DNA of 64,000 bases from NCBI RefSeq assembly GCF_016591975.1, contig NZ_AP024169.1, forward strand, positions 2,767,001 to 2,831,000, in the 5' to 3' direction. How positions within the stretch are numbered: position 1 is the first letter of the stretch; every line of letters begins with the position of its first letter. Below the pieces are notes generated by a model. It was not told the origin of the DNA. It saw nothing but the letters and a program-made list of their open reading frames with translations, and ran no database searches. This DNA comes from Anaeromicropila herbilytica. Lineage in GTDB: Bacteria; Bacillota; Clostridia; Lachnospirales; Lachnospiraceae. The translations under genes were made by a program, and so were the position numbers. Shown piece by piece: positions 7,464 through 15,371 of the stretch.

Positions 7464-8842
7464 CTCCTTAATATCTCAGTATCCTCTTCTTCGGTTAAAT
7501 GTAAAAAATTAAATATTACATCTAACATTCCAGCATATATCATACACTTATATTCCTTGGGTCTTTTCTCATAGACATCCAAATAAGAAGCAAAATTCAC
7601 AACTGGACAGACGCCACAATAAGGTTGGTATATGCAATCCGAACAGGTTGGCAATGTTTCCAATATACTCGCTTTACACGCCACTTTACATCGAGGTGAG
7701 TCAATTAATTCACTATATGTATTGTCAACCGTCCCAAGGCAAAAAGAATCATTTCCCATCTCAGCTAGCATTCTTCCTTCATCGCAAGTATATATCTTGC
7801 CATCACAGTAATAAGCCATCTGTCCTATTGCAGCACCACAAGGTGAACGTAATTCCATATAGTTAGAACCTACTCCATATAAAATCTTAGATAGAAATAC
7901 CCTTGCCTGTCCTTCTTTTATATCAATACCCTGTCTATTTAATTGTATCATATGCAAAAAAGCTTCCTTATAGAAATTACAAAATTCTTGTGGTGAATAA
8001 CCAATTTCTTTCCACCTTGCACTTGCACATCCTAGTGGAGTTAAAGCACGCAATGATAAAGTAGAAAAGCCATTGTCTACATATGCATTTACAATTTCTT
8101 TTGCGTATCTCAAACTTTCTCTTGTTGTTGTTTGTATTGCACCCACATAAATTCCCTTTTGTCTTAACTTTTCAATTGATTTCAGAACTATCTGAAAACT
8201 ATTTAATCCATTTTTCATCGGCCTATTCAAATTATGTAAAATCTCATTGCCATCCAATGATGTTGATAAATTAATATTGTTCTCCAATATAAATTCTATC
8301 ATCTCATCTGTTAGTAAAGTAAGATTACTAACTATTGAATATTGAATATGTTTTCCTTCTGCTTTTTCTTTAGAATACTCTACAATATACTTGATAATTT
8401 CAAAATTTAATAATGGTTCTCCACCTTGAAACTCAAAATCAATATCCTTAGATGGTGACTGTAATGCTATATCTACAGCTTTCTTAGCAGTTGTTTTATC
8501 CATAAATCCATTTGGAATACTACTTCCATTCTGTGCTTGACAATATACACATTGTAAGTTGCACGTGTTTGTTACAACAAAAATATGTAGCTGCGTACTA
8601 CTAAAGAGAAATTGCTTACTATCTTTCATATAATATTGAACTTTATCAAGAAACGCTTCCTTAGACGATTCATAAATAAAGCCTTTATCAATTAAAATCT
8701 TTTCTAATTCACTATCTTTAACTTCATTTTCATTAACTATACTAAAAAAATCATCTTTTTTAAGAAAAACGTATCTTCCAAAATCATTTGTAATTAAAAA
8801 TGTATCTGATGATATTCTTTTAAAATTAAAAAAATTTTTCAT
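7454..8842 (-). CDS. hxsB: HxsB-type radical SAM/SPASM maturase
   Basis: A 462-aa radical SAM enzyme. The 4Fe-4S/SAM motif is TNTCNLQCVYC (C94, C98, C101 counted from the ATG at 8842), preceded by about 80 residues that could bind the precursor. FEFQGGEPLLNFE is the SAM-binding GGE segment. The C-terminal third is a SPASM-type region with many cysteines (CDGKIYTCDEG, CKVACKAS, CSDCIYQPYCGVCP) for auxiliary iron-sulfur clusters. It matches the HxsB maturase of His-Xaa-Ser systems and should act on HxsA with HxsC; the reaction is not known from sequence. The chosen start has GGAG at 6-nt spacing, just after the hxsC stop. Confidence 0.85.
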   Translation of the reverse strand: MKNFFNFKRISSDTFLITNDFGRYVFLKKDDFFSIVNENEVKDSELEKILIDKGFIYESSKEAFLDKVQYYMKDSKQFLFSSTQLHIFVVTNTCNLQCVYCQAQNGSSIPNGFMDKTTAKKAVDIALQSPSKDIDFEFQGGEPLLNFEIIKYIVEYSKEKAEGKHIQYSIVSNLTLLTDEMIEFILENNINLSTSLDGNEILHNLNRPMKNGLNSFQIVLKSIEKLRQKGIYVGAIQTTTRESLRYAKEIVNAYVDNGFSTLSLRALTPLGCASARWKEIGYSPQEFCNFYKEAFLHMIQLNRQGIDIKEGQARVFLSKILYGVGSNYMELRSPCGAAIGQMAYYCDGKIYTCDEGRMLAEMGNDSFCLGTVDNTYSELIDSPRCKVACKASILETLPTCSDCIYQPYCGVCPVVNFASYLDVYEKRPKEYKCMIYAGMLDVIFNFLHLTEEEDTEILRRWM

Positions 8843-8844
8843 AA

Positions 8845-9951
8845 TTATCTCCATGCCTTTAAATCATTTTTGGCCATTCGTATTGTACCTGCGAACACCC
8901 CACCACACGCATCTCTTAATGTACACTCTGTACATTCCTCAGTAAATCGTACTTTATAATCCGTTATACTTTTCATGCAAAGCATATGAAACTTTTGATC
9001 TACTGAACATAACGGAAAATTGTATAAACCCACATCTATCCCGTTTTTTATCAAATTGAGAATAGCCTCTTTAGATGCTTTAAATGCCTCTATATATGAA
9101 ATCCATACATCAGATTCATTTTTTGCAGCATTTCCCAGCATCTCCAAACCCATGATTTTGACACAGAAAACACTCGAAAATTCTTTAATAATCAAATCTG
9201 CAATTTTACTAATAAATTGTGCATTCAACTTACTCACAACAATTCGTAACTCTACTGGTACCTCTTTTTTCAATAATTTCTTTAATGCAATAGTTGTTTC
9301 CAGAAAACTTCCTGAAGCATTTGTTATATTATCATGGGTGTTTGCATTATACCCATGTAAAGGTATACCCAAAACAATCTTTGGGGGAATCGAATGCAAA
9401 AATTGTTCAAGAAAAGGGTCATATGATAAAGCTCTAGCATTAGTTAATAATAAAATTCTTGTATTTTGACATTTACTTTTTAATGCATTCAGTATTAAAA
9501 ATAACTTTGTCCCAATCAAAAAGGGTTCTCCACCTGTAACAGTAAGATGTCTTGCATTGCAAGGCATTAATTCTATAGCATTCAGTATATTATCTACTGA
9601 TATATTTCCCCCCTGCCTCCGAACGGATTCTGGTAAAGGACACATAATACAATTTGAATTACATTTCATTGTTACAACAATTGCATTATCAACCGTTTCA
9701 TTACTATAATACAAATATGCCTTTCCATCTGAACTAATCTCAAAAACATCAAAATCATGACATGACAGTAAATTTATATTATCTTTTTCTGATATTTTTA
9801 ATAAAATATTTTGTGGCCACATAAAAAACTGATTTTCTATCCAATATATATGGGGTTTTTCTTCTTTACATAACCGTTCATGAACTTTCATCGATTTTGC
9901 AAATGATGTTACCATAACCCCACATTCATATTCCTCAAATGTTATTATCAT
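8845..9951 (-). CDS. hxsC: HxsC-type radical SAM protein
   Basis: A 368-aa radical SAM protein. The cluster motif is MKCNSNCIMC (C97, C101, C104 from the chosen ATG) and TVTGGEPFL is the GGE segment. The N-terminal 90 residues are variable. The C-terminus has a small cysteine cluster (CTECTLRDACGG) that may bind a second cluster. This is the partner radical SAM protein of HxsB. The start at 9951 has GAGGTG upstream and overlaps the preceding stop codon as ATGA, a sign of translational coupling. A longer frame reaching to 10065 lies wholly inside the peptidase gene and is rejected. Confidence 0.85.
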   Translation of the reverse strand: MIITFEEYECGVMVTSFAKSMKVHERLCKEEKPHIYWIENQFFMWPQNILLKISEKDNINLLSCHDFDVFEISSDGKAYLYYSNETVDNAIVVTMKCNSNCIMCPLPESVRRQGGNISVDNILNAIELMPCNARHLTVTGGEPFLIGTKLFLILNALKSKCQNTRILLLTNARALSYDPFLEQFLHSIPPKIVLGIPLHGYNANTHDNITNASGSFLETTIALKKLLKKEVPVELRIVVSKLNAQFISKIADLIIKEFSSVFCVKIMGLEMLGNAAKNESDVWISYIEAFKASKEAILNLIKNGIDVGLYNFPLCSVDQKFHMLCMKSITDYKVRFTEECTECTLRDACGGVFAGTIRMAKNDLKAWR

Positions 9952-10970
9952 ATAAGCACCTCGCCTATTATTAGATATAGAACTATTCCTATTGAAATAA
10001 AAATAGCAAAAGGAACTTTCCGAACTATAACTATTGTTTTCCTTCCATATTTGGAATTCTTCCATCGTTTTATACTTTCTAATTCTTCTTTCGTGATTCT
10101 TGATTTTAAACTCTCATCAGAAATAGTAGGCAATCCTTTTACTTTTGATTGTAAAAAATGTAATGTACTCGTGGTGGATAAAATCATTCCTTCCTGAAGT
10201 TGGTCTATATTTATTTCTTCATAGTTGTATTCCTCAAAAAATATACGCATTAACATAAACACGAAAATAAAAATATAATTTTCCCACTTAGTACTAATAG
10301 GTACATAACCTGTAAACAATACCATTCCAACATCGAAAACAAAAAAACTAAGTACAATACACTTTTCTTTAAAAATAATAAATTTGTTTAATACTATTAC
10401 AGAAAGCATTAAAAAAGATAAGTATATTACATTATTTATCTGAATATGTGTATAAACAAAATAACTATATACCTGATTAATTGCAGCTATATAAACTAGC
10501 GTTCTCAGATATCCAAGCAAAAAAGTTTTTACTTTATTTAAACCTTTTTTTACTGATATTACTTTCTTATGCTTCATTGCAAAATATAATGAATCAATGA
10601 ACAAATACAAGTATCCACTTAAGAATGCAAGTACAAGTACAGCCAATAGTGAACAATTTGCATAATTACAATGCCAATATAACTCTGCTGGAAATATAAT
10701 AGCCACAACTCCTAATAATTTAGAATCTCCTCCTGCCCATATTCCTACTGCATATAGAATAATTCCAATTAAAAATAAAGAAATTGCATTACTCAAAAAT
10801 AAAACTATTAATGATCGTTCCACAAATATATAAAATATCAAATCAAAAACAATACCAATTCCACTTATGAAAAAAATAGTTTGATTTTGAATCTTTCCTC
10901 TCTTGATATCAGTAAAACTAATTATAATACATACCAAAAGGAGTAAAATCAATCTTATGTATGTTATCAA
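9948..10970 (-). CDS. A24 prepilin peptidase-like membrane protein of the HXS operon
   Basis: A 340-aa polytopic membrane protein. The first half carries both aspartates of type IV prepilin (A24) peptidases: FTDIKRGKI (D21) after helix 1, and AGGDSKLL (D82), the G-x-D-x-K/G-D-x-K signature. The second half has more helices, then a cytosol-like stretch of about 60 residues (about 255-320) and a final membrane helix, longer than small CpaA/TadV-type peptidases. The methylase segment of classical PilD is absent. The start is a TTG overlapping the previous stop (TTGA). It probably cleaves the DEDG leader of HxsA; no pilus genes are visible in this window. Confidence 0.75.
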   Translation of the reverse strand: MITYIRLILLLLVCIIISFTDIKRGKIQNQTIFFISGIGIVFDLIFYIFVERSLIVLFLSNAISLFLIGIILYAVGIWAGGDSKLLGVVAIIFPAELYWHCNYANCSLLAVLVLAFLSGYLYLFIDSLYFAMKHKKVISVKKGLNKVKTFLLGYLRTLVYIAAINQVYSYFVYTHIQINNVIYLSFLMLSVIVLNKFIIFKEKCIVLSFFVFDVGMVLFTGYVPISTKWENYIFIFVFMLMRIFFEEYNYEEINIDQLQEGMILSTTSTLHFLQSKVKGLPTISDESLKSRITKEELESIKRWKNSKYGRKTIVIVRKVPFAIFISIGIVLYLIIGEVLI

Positions 10971-11185
10971 AATTCTTTCAACTCCTTTTGATTCAACATA
11001 TCAATGACATAATTTTCGTATTCTGCTAACACAACTTTTTCATCAGCTTGACAATCTTTAAAGAATAATTCCCAATATTCTAAACTATCCACTATTGTTA
11101 TATTAGCAATATCTTTAAAGTCTCTTTGTGCTCTCTTTAGAACTTGATAGTCAAATATCTCTTTAGTTAATAATAATTTACTCAT
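10967..11185 (-). CDS. Small uncharacterised protein of the HXS operon (72 aa)
   Basis: A 72-aa soluble, Leu/Glu/Asp-rich protein (MSKLLLTKEIFDYQVLKRAQ at the start, EYENYVIDMLNQKELKEF at the end) with no membrane helix. It overlaps hxsD by 8 nt at its start and the peptidase by 4 nt at its end, so it is clearly part of the translation-coupled operon. I do not recognise the family with certainty. A small adaptor or leader-recognition role is possible. Confidence 0.65.
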   Translation of the reverse strand: MSKLLLTKEIFDYQVLKRAQRDFKDIANITIVDSLEYWELFFKDCQADEKVVLAEYENYVIDMLNQKELKEF

Positions 11186-11537
11186 TTATTTCAAACCAAT
11201 CTTTTAGAATTTTTTCAATGTTGATCTCTTTTGCTTCTTCTGGTTGTAATATTACTTCTTCTGTACTCTCAATAATAGAAGACGCAAACGCCCTTGCCAT
11301 AACTAACTCTCTAATACTCTTAGTTTCTTGACTTATTTGCAAACGAACCATTTGTGCCAATAGTTCATTTTGAAATTCTTTTTCTGTTATCACATCTAAA
11401 TTATCTTTCATATCAACAGATACAATATAGTAAGATTTATCGCAATCCAAATGGACATATGCTCTATCAGTAAAACTGTACGCTGCTTTCATTAAAGCTT
11501 TTTGTAAATATAATTCCTTATTAAATTTATACTGCAT
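11178..11537 (-). CDS. hxsD: HxsD-like protein
   Basis: A 119-aa protein whose N-terminal half (ALMKAAYSFTDRAYVHLD) and middle (EFQNELLAQMVRLQISQETK) follow the HxsD pattern: a small conserved protein encoded with HxsB and HxsC, whose role is undefined but may be precursor recognition. The start at 11537 has AAAGGA upstream; a longer upstream frame crosses the promoter and is rejected. It is the first gene of the operon, 30-40 nt after the predicted transcription start. Confidence 0.75.
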   Translation of the reverse strand: MQYKFNKELYLQKALMKAAYSFTDRAYVHLDCDKSYYIVSVDMKDNLDVITEKEFQNELLAQMVRLQISQETKSIRELVMARAFASSIIESTEEVILQPEEAKEINIEKILKDWFEINE

Positions 11538-11574
11538 ATTTAATCCTTTCTCATAACGCATTAAAACTTTGATA

Positions 11575-11603
11575 ATTATATCATTCATAGCACATTGTAA
11601 CAA
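11575..11603 (-). promoter_or_regulatory. Promoter of the HXS operon
   Basis: TTGTTA (11603..11598), 17 bp and a perfect TATAAT (11580..11575) on the minus strand, with transcription expected about 30 nt before the hxsD start. No operator is obvious. Confidence 0.75.
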
Positions 11604-11675
11604 GTTTAAATTCCATACTATATGAACTATTTTTTTATTAAGAGTTATTTCGTAACAATTTAATAAGATTTTTTT

Positions 11676-11786
11676 ATATATATTAGGGTTAACCCCATGA
11701 CACATCTTACTGATAATCAGAGAGAAACAATGAGACTATCAGGGATTAACTACCTGGAAATATTGCTATTACTGGCTAATCTATAA
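11676..11786 (+). pseudogene. Decayed copy of the tetR 3' end
   Basis: This stretch matches the last ~130 bp of the TetR gene at 5270-5402 on the same strand. MTHLTDNQRETMRLSGINYL here corresponds to MSHLTDKQRDAIKLSGINYV there, and ILLLLANL-stop to ILLLLTNL-stop, with a 12-codon internal deletion and an upstream frame break. It has no start or 5' part. Together with the intact tetR it brackets the HXS operon. Confidence 0.8.
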
Positions 11787-11816
11787 TATCAATTATCATA
11801 TTATAAGCAAACTACC

Positions 11817-11849
11817 AAAAAACGTTGGCCATCTTTCTCCAACGTTTTT
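11817..11849. terminator. Terminator after the DedA-PAP2 gene
   Basis: Stem AAAAAACGTTGG / CCAACGTTTTT with a 10-nt loop; A and T tracts on both sides allow function in either direction. It lies directly after the stop at 11860. Confidence 0.8.
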
Positions 11850-11859
11850 ATAATATATA

Positions 11860-13164
11860 TTATACTTTCTCTTCATCTTCAATTTCAGGTAAGATACGGA
11901 ACACTTCTAATAAAATAATATTGATGCTTAGCCATACACCTCCAAATACATACCCTGCAACTACATCACTTGGGTATTGAATATTGAAAAATACTGGTCC
12001 AATTCCTGAAAGGAGGCAAATTAATAGGAAAATTGGAATCATCATATTTCTAAGCCAACCCTTTTTATCATGTCTAATAATTAAAAATACTGCATATCCA
12101 TAAGCGACTGATATCATAAAGGTCTGTTCACTTGGAAACGTATATTTCGTATTTTCTAAAATTCCTATACCCATTGGCCCTAGGCGATGAAATAAAGTTC
12201 GAAGTACTTCTTCTAATATTTCACCTCCTAAAACCACCGATATCAAAAATCGCACTTCAAGAATTCGATTTTTAGCTTTTACTCTAATCCATATTATTAT
12301 TAATACAGTTAATAATATCAACATTGGATATGAAGTTAAATATCGTATAAATCGGAAGCCAATCGTCCATTTCTGATTAAATATTCGAGTTGTAAGATAA
12401 TAGACGATCGTATCAAATTTACCGAATTCATTTGCAAGAAAATCCTGTATTAACCCAGCAGTAAGAACCACTAAACCGATCAAAGTTACAGCCAAACAGA
12501 TTACTACCAATCTTACTTTACCCAGAGAATGAAATATCTTTAATCCATACTCCAATCTCAATTTTACATATTCCCTGATTTCTTCTTTATAGTTTTTATA
12601 TAAATAAAAAACTGCTATTATAACACCTACGATAATACCACCAATGATAAAATAAATCTTTAACGATGAATGGAATTGTTCCCAACTTGGCCCTAGGACC
12701 TTTCCTAATGAGATGAACATAGTCGTCCAGATAAATGCACCAATATATGAATTGATTGCAAACTTTTTAAATGATATTTTGGTAATTCCCGCGAAATATC
12801 CTGCGACATGCCTTATCCCAGGAATAAAATAGGATACTACAAGAAGACCATTCCCATATCTAGAAAACCATTTTGATACTTTCTCAAATTTTTTCGAATG
12901 GCTACCCGATCCATGCCTTTCAATGAATTTTTTATCCATCAATTTTCCTATAAAATAAGAGATGGTAACCCCAGTAATCACTCCAGCAGCAGCTGTTATT
13001 ATACTAAATATCCAATTTAGCTTTCCATCATATACCAGAAATCCACAGTATATCATTAGAGTCTCTCCTGGCGTTGGAAGTGCAATAAGTTCTAACATTA
13101 ACGCTATATATAATACAACATATCCATAATGATTAAATAAATCTGTTATAAAACTCAAGTTCAT
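11860..13164 (-). CDS. DedA / PAP2-like fusion membrane protein with degenerate phosphatase motifs
   Basis: About 434 aa. The first ~190 residues are a DedA (SNARE-associated) domain: LIALPTPGETL near the start and FIPGIRHVAGYFAG about 90 residues on. DedA proteins are implicated in lipid carrier flipping. The C-terminal half has the layout of a PAP2 lipid phosphatase, but its active site is changed: PSGH reads PSEQ, and the RxxxxxHxxxD region reads GPVFFNIQYPSDVVAGY, with both catalytic His positions now Gln. It may bind but not hydrolyse lipid phosphates. Start codon is uncertain: the ATG at 13164 is next to GGAGGA, a TTG two codons later has better spacing, and an upstream TTG is at 13191. 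Confidence 0.8.
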   Translation of the reverse strand: MNLSFITDLFNHYGYVVLYIALMLELIALPTPGETLMIYCGFLVYDGKLNWIFSIITAAAGVITGVTISYFIGKLMDKKFIERHGSGSHSKKFEKVSKWFSRYGNGLLVVSYFIPGIRHVAGYFAGITKISFKKFAINSYIGAFIWTTMFISLGKVLGPSWEQFHSSLKIYFIIGGIIVGVIIAVFYLYKNYKEEIREYVKLRLEYGLKIFHSLGKVRLVVICLAVTLIGLVVLTAGLIQDFLANEFGKFDTIVYYLTTRIFNQKWTIGFRFIRYLTSYPMLILLTVLIIIWIRVKAKNRILEVRFLISVVLGGEILEEVLRTLFHRLGPMGIGILENTKYTFPSEQTFMISVAYGYAVFLIIRHDKKGWLRNMMIPIFLLICLLSGIGPVFFNIQYPSDVVAGYVFGGVWLSINIILLEVFRILPEIEDEEKV

Positions 13165-13203
13165 TCCTCCAATATATTTATAACCATTCAAAGCATAATC
13201 AAA

Positions 13204-13249
13204 AAGCGTTACTATTCTTCATCCCTTCAAGATTGCAATAGTAACGCTT
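13204..13249 (-). terminator. Terminator of the HMA/TauE fusion gene
   Basis: 13-bp stem AAGCGTTACTATT / AATAGTAACGCTT followed on the minus strand by TTTTTG, about 70 nt beyond the stop. A short tandem tract of ATCTTTATCT units (13274-13304) lies between the gene end and the hairpin. Confidence 0.75.
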
Positions 13250-13317
13250 CTAATGTAATTTCTTTATATACAATATCTTTATCTATCTTTATCTATCTTT
13301 ATCTAACAACTTCTAAA

Positions 13318-15132
13318 TTATCCATTAAGATAATCTGCTCTTATTTGCTCTAAGTCAACTTTACTTAGATCATCAACAATAACAATTATGCCCAATACAC
13401 TTCCATCTTTTAAGATAGCGTAGACACCTTCTTCAGCAAACTTAACTTCTGTCTTAATCGTTCCTTTTTTTCCTTCAAATGAGGTTAGTGTATCACCTGA
13501 GTTACTATTAACAATCGAATAAGTACCTGTCGGTGTATCAAACTTATTCAGATTAAAACTTAATGTAGTATCTATATTTTTAGTTCCTACAAGAATTAGA
13601 GGTTCGAATTCATATCCTATTCCTTTGATGGTAGCTGTTTGGTTCGTTTCAGTTACTTTCGTTTTATGAATTAATAGATTCGTCTTCACTTTACTAATAT
13701 CATTTCCATAGATACTAGGAGTCTGTTGTGTATTATTTGTTGTTCCTGCTGCATTTCCAGTACAACAAGACATTCCACTGGATGGAGTCGGTATGGAGGA
13801 ATCTGGTTTTGATGTATCTACCGAATCAAGATTATCAACTACTTTAATTACGCCACGAATCATTCCCATTCCACAACTAAAGTTAATATCATTATCTTTT
13901 GGTGTAAATTCAATTACATTATCTCCTGAGGTTAGATTTTTCTGAATGTTTAGAGATGGTACAACAATCTGACTATTACAAGAATTTAATGCTTTACCAT
14001 CAATAATCCATTTGACTGGCTTATTCTTTTCAACATACAGACCGTTTGGAGTATATCCTGCGCCATCTGCTGTCATTCGAATCACTTGCACGCCATTTTC
14101 AATCGTTGCTTTCGCTCCCGTAGATGCAGAAGCCTCCGATTTATTACCAGAAAGGGTTGCAGCTAAAGTTGAAGTCGATGGTATGTATACGCCTGCTAAA
14201 GCCAAACCTCTACTTCCCATCACAAGTCCTAATACTACAACTAATATTCCACTGAATTTTAATAATGTCTTGGTATAGCCTTTACTTAATAGCCCAGATA
14301 ATACTCCAAAGGTTAACATTAATGGAATTGTTCCAAGTGCAAAAAACATCATAGAGATAGCTCCAGTGATTGCACTTCCAGTTCCTAATGCGTATAGCTG
14401 CATGGTTTGAAGTGGTCCACATGGCATAAGGCCATTTAGAACTCCAACTAGAAACGGAGTCTTAATCTTCCTCTTTACAGAACAGGATGACCATGGAAGC
14501 TTAACATTGAATTTACGAAACAATCCATATCCGCTCATATTCAGACCCATCATTATCATGAAGATTCCTGCAAATATTTGAAGTCCAGCTTTTACCGTTA
14601 TGGACAGTGCAAATACAGATCCTATAGCACCAACGATACCTCCAATGACTGTATACGCTACCACACGTCCTGCATTATAAAAGAGCGCAGGCTTTATGGA
14701 ATCATATCTACGTTTGCTCTCTTTATTAATACTCTGTGACAGCATAATCCCACCACACATGCCTACACAATGAATGGATGTCAGTGCACCAACAATAAAA
14801 AGCATGAAATAGCTAGCACCATTCAGTTTGGAAGTCATATCGACTCCACTATTAGAATTGCCAATTAGAAATATAGCCGCTACCATGATAAAGATACCTG
14901 CAATCTTATATCTTCCAGAACTTTCTGTTCGGTAACCAGCAGTTACGATTGATGCCTTGATTTGATCTGTTGAGCAGATACTAGTATCATACTCGATTTC
15001 TAACGTTTGATTCGCAAAGCTTGCTTTTGCTTTTATTACTCCATCTAATTTATTTACTGCTCGTTCTATTCTTGCCTCACAAGATGTACATGTCATGTCA
15101 TATACTTTGATTACTTCTTTTTTTGTTCTCAC
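13318..15132 (-). CDS. HMA - TauE/SafE (DsbD-like) - cupredoxin-like fusion, probable copper/metal handling
   Basis: 604 aa with several modules. An N-terminal heavy-metal-associated domain has MTCTSCEARIE (C15, C18). A TauE/SafE- or UreH-type membrane domain follows, with paired helices carrying SIHCVGMCGGIML and GLMPCGPLQTMQLYALG. The C-terminal 280 residues are outside the membrane: a cupredoxin-like segment ending in FSCGMGMIRGVIKVV, a linker with GMSCCTG, and another beta-rich domain. Such HMA-TauE/SafE fusions occur in copper homeostasis and cytochrome oxidase maturation. GTG start 7 nt after AAGGAGG. A monocistronic unit. Confidence 0.78.
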   Translation of the reverse strand: MRTKKEVIKVYDMTCTSCEARIERAVNKLDGVIKAKASFANQTLEIEYDTSICSTDQIKASIVTAGYRTESSGRYKIAGIFIMVAAIFLIGNSNSGVDMTSKLNGASYFMLFIVGALTSIHCVGMCGGIMLSQSINKESKRRYDSIKPALFYNAGRVVAYTVIGGIVGAIGSVFALSITVKAGLQIFAGIFMIMMGLNMSGYGLFRKFNVKLPWSSCSVKRKIKTPFLVGVLNGLMPCGPLQTMQLYALGTGSAITGAISMMFFALGTIPLMLTFGVLSGLLSKGYTKTLLKFSGILVVVLGLVMGSRGLALAGVYIPSTSTLAATLSGNKSEASASTGAKATIENGVQVIRMTADGAGYTPNGLYVEKNKPVKWIIDGKALNSCNSQIVVPSLNIQKNLTSGDNVIEFTPKDNDINFSCGMGMIRGVIKVVDNLDSVDTSKPDSSIPTPSSGMSCCTGNAAGTTNNTQQTPSIYGNDISKVKTNLLIHKTKVTETNQTATIKGIGYEFEPLILVGTKNIDTTLSFNLNKFDTPTGTYSIVNSNSGDTLTSFEGKKGTIKTEVKFAEEGVYAILKDGSVLGIIVIVDDLSKVDLEQIRADYLNG

Positions 15133-15214
15133 GCAATTACCTCCTTGTTTCTTCGTCCTTTTATTCAGTATATATCAGTTATGTGAAGGTAATATGGAGA
15201 TTTGTAAAATATCA

Positions 15215-15252
15215 AAAAACCTTCTCAGTAATTAATCCCTGAGAAGGTTTTT
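15215..15252. terminator. Bidirectional-type terminator after GH43 gene A
   Basis: Stem AAAAACCTTCTCAG / CTGAGAAGGTTTTT with a 10-nt loop, 120 nt past the GH43 stop on the minus strand, with a T-tract built into the stem end. Confidence 0.75.
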
Positions 15253-15371
15253 CAATAAAAAATTTCTATCTTACTTAAATTTTACTCATATCATATGATA
15301 TTATTTCATAACTCAAACATCCCAGTCTAAAATACATCGTATACTTGATAAATTCTAGCTAAAAGTATATT

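Noticed and set aside
9952..10065. Longer N-terminus for hxsC
   Set aside because: It lies entirely inside the peptidase gene; the ATG at 9951 has its own ribosome binding site and ATGA overlap.
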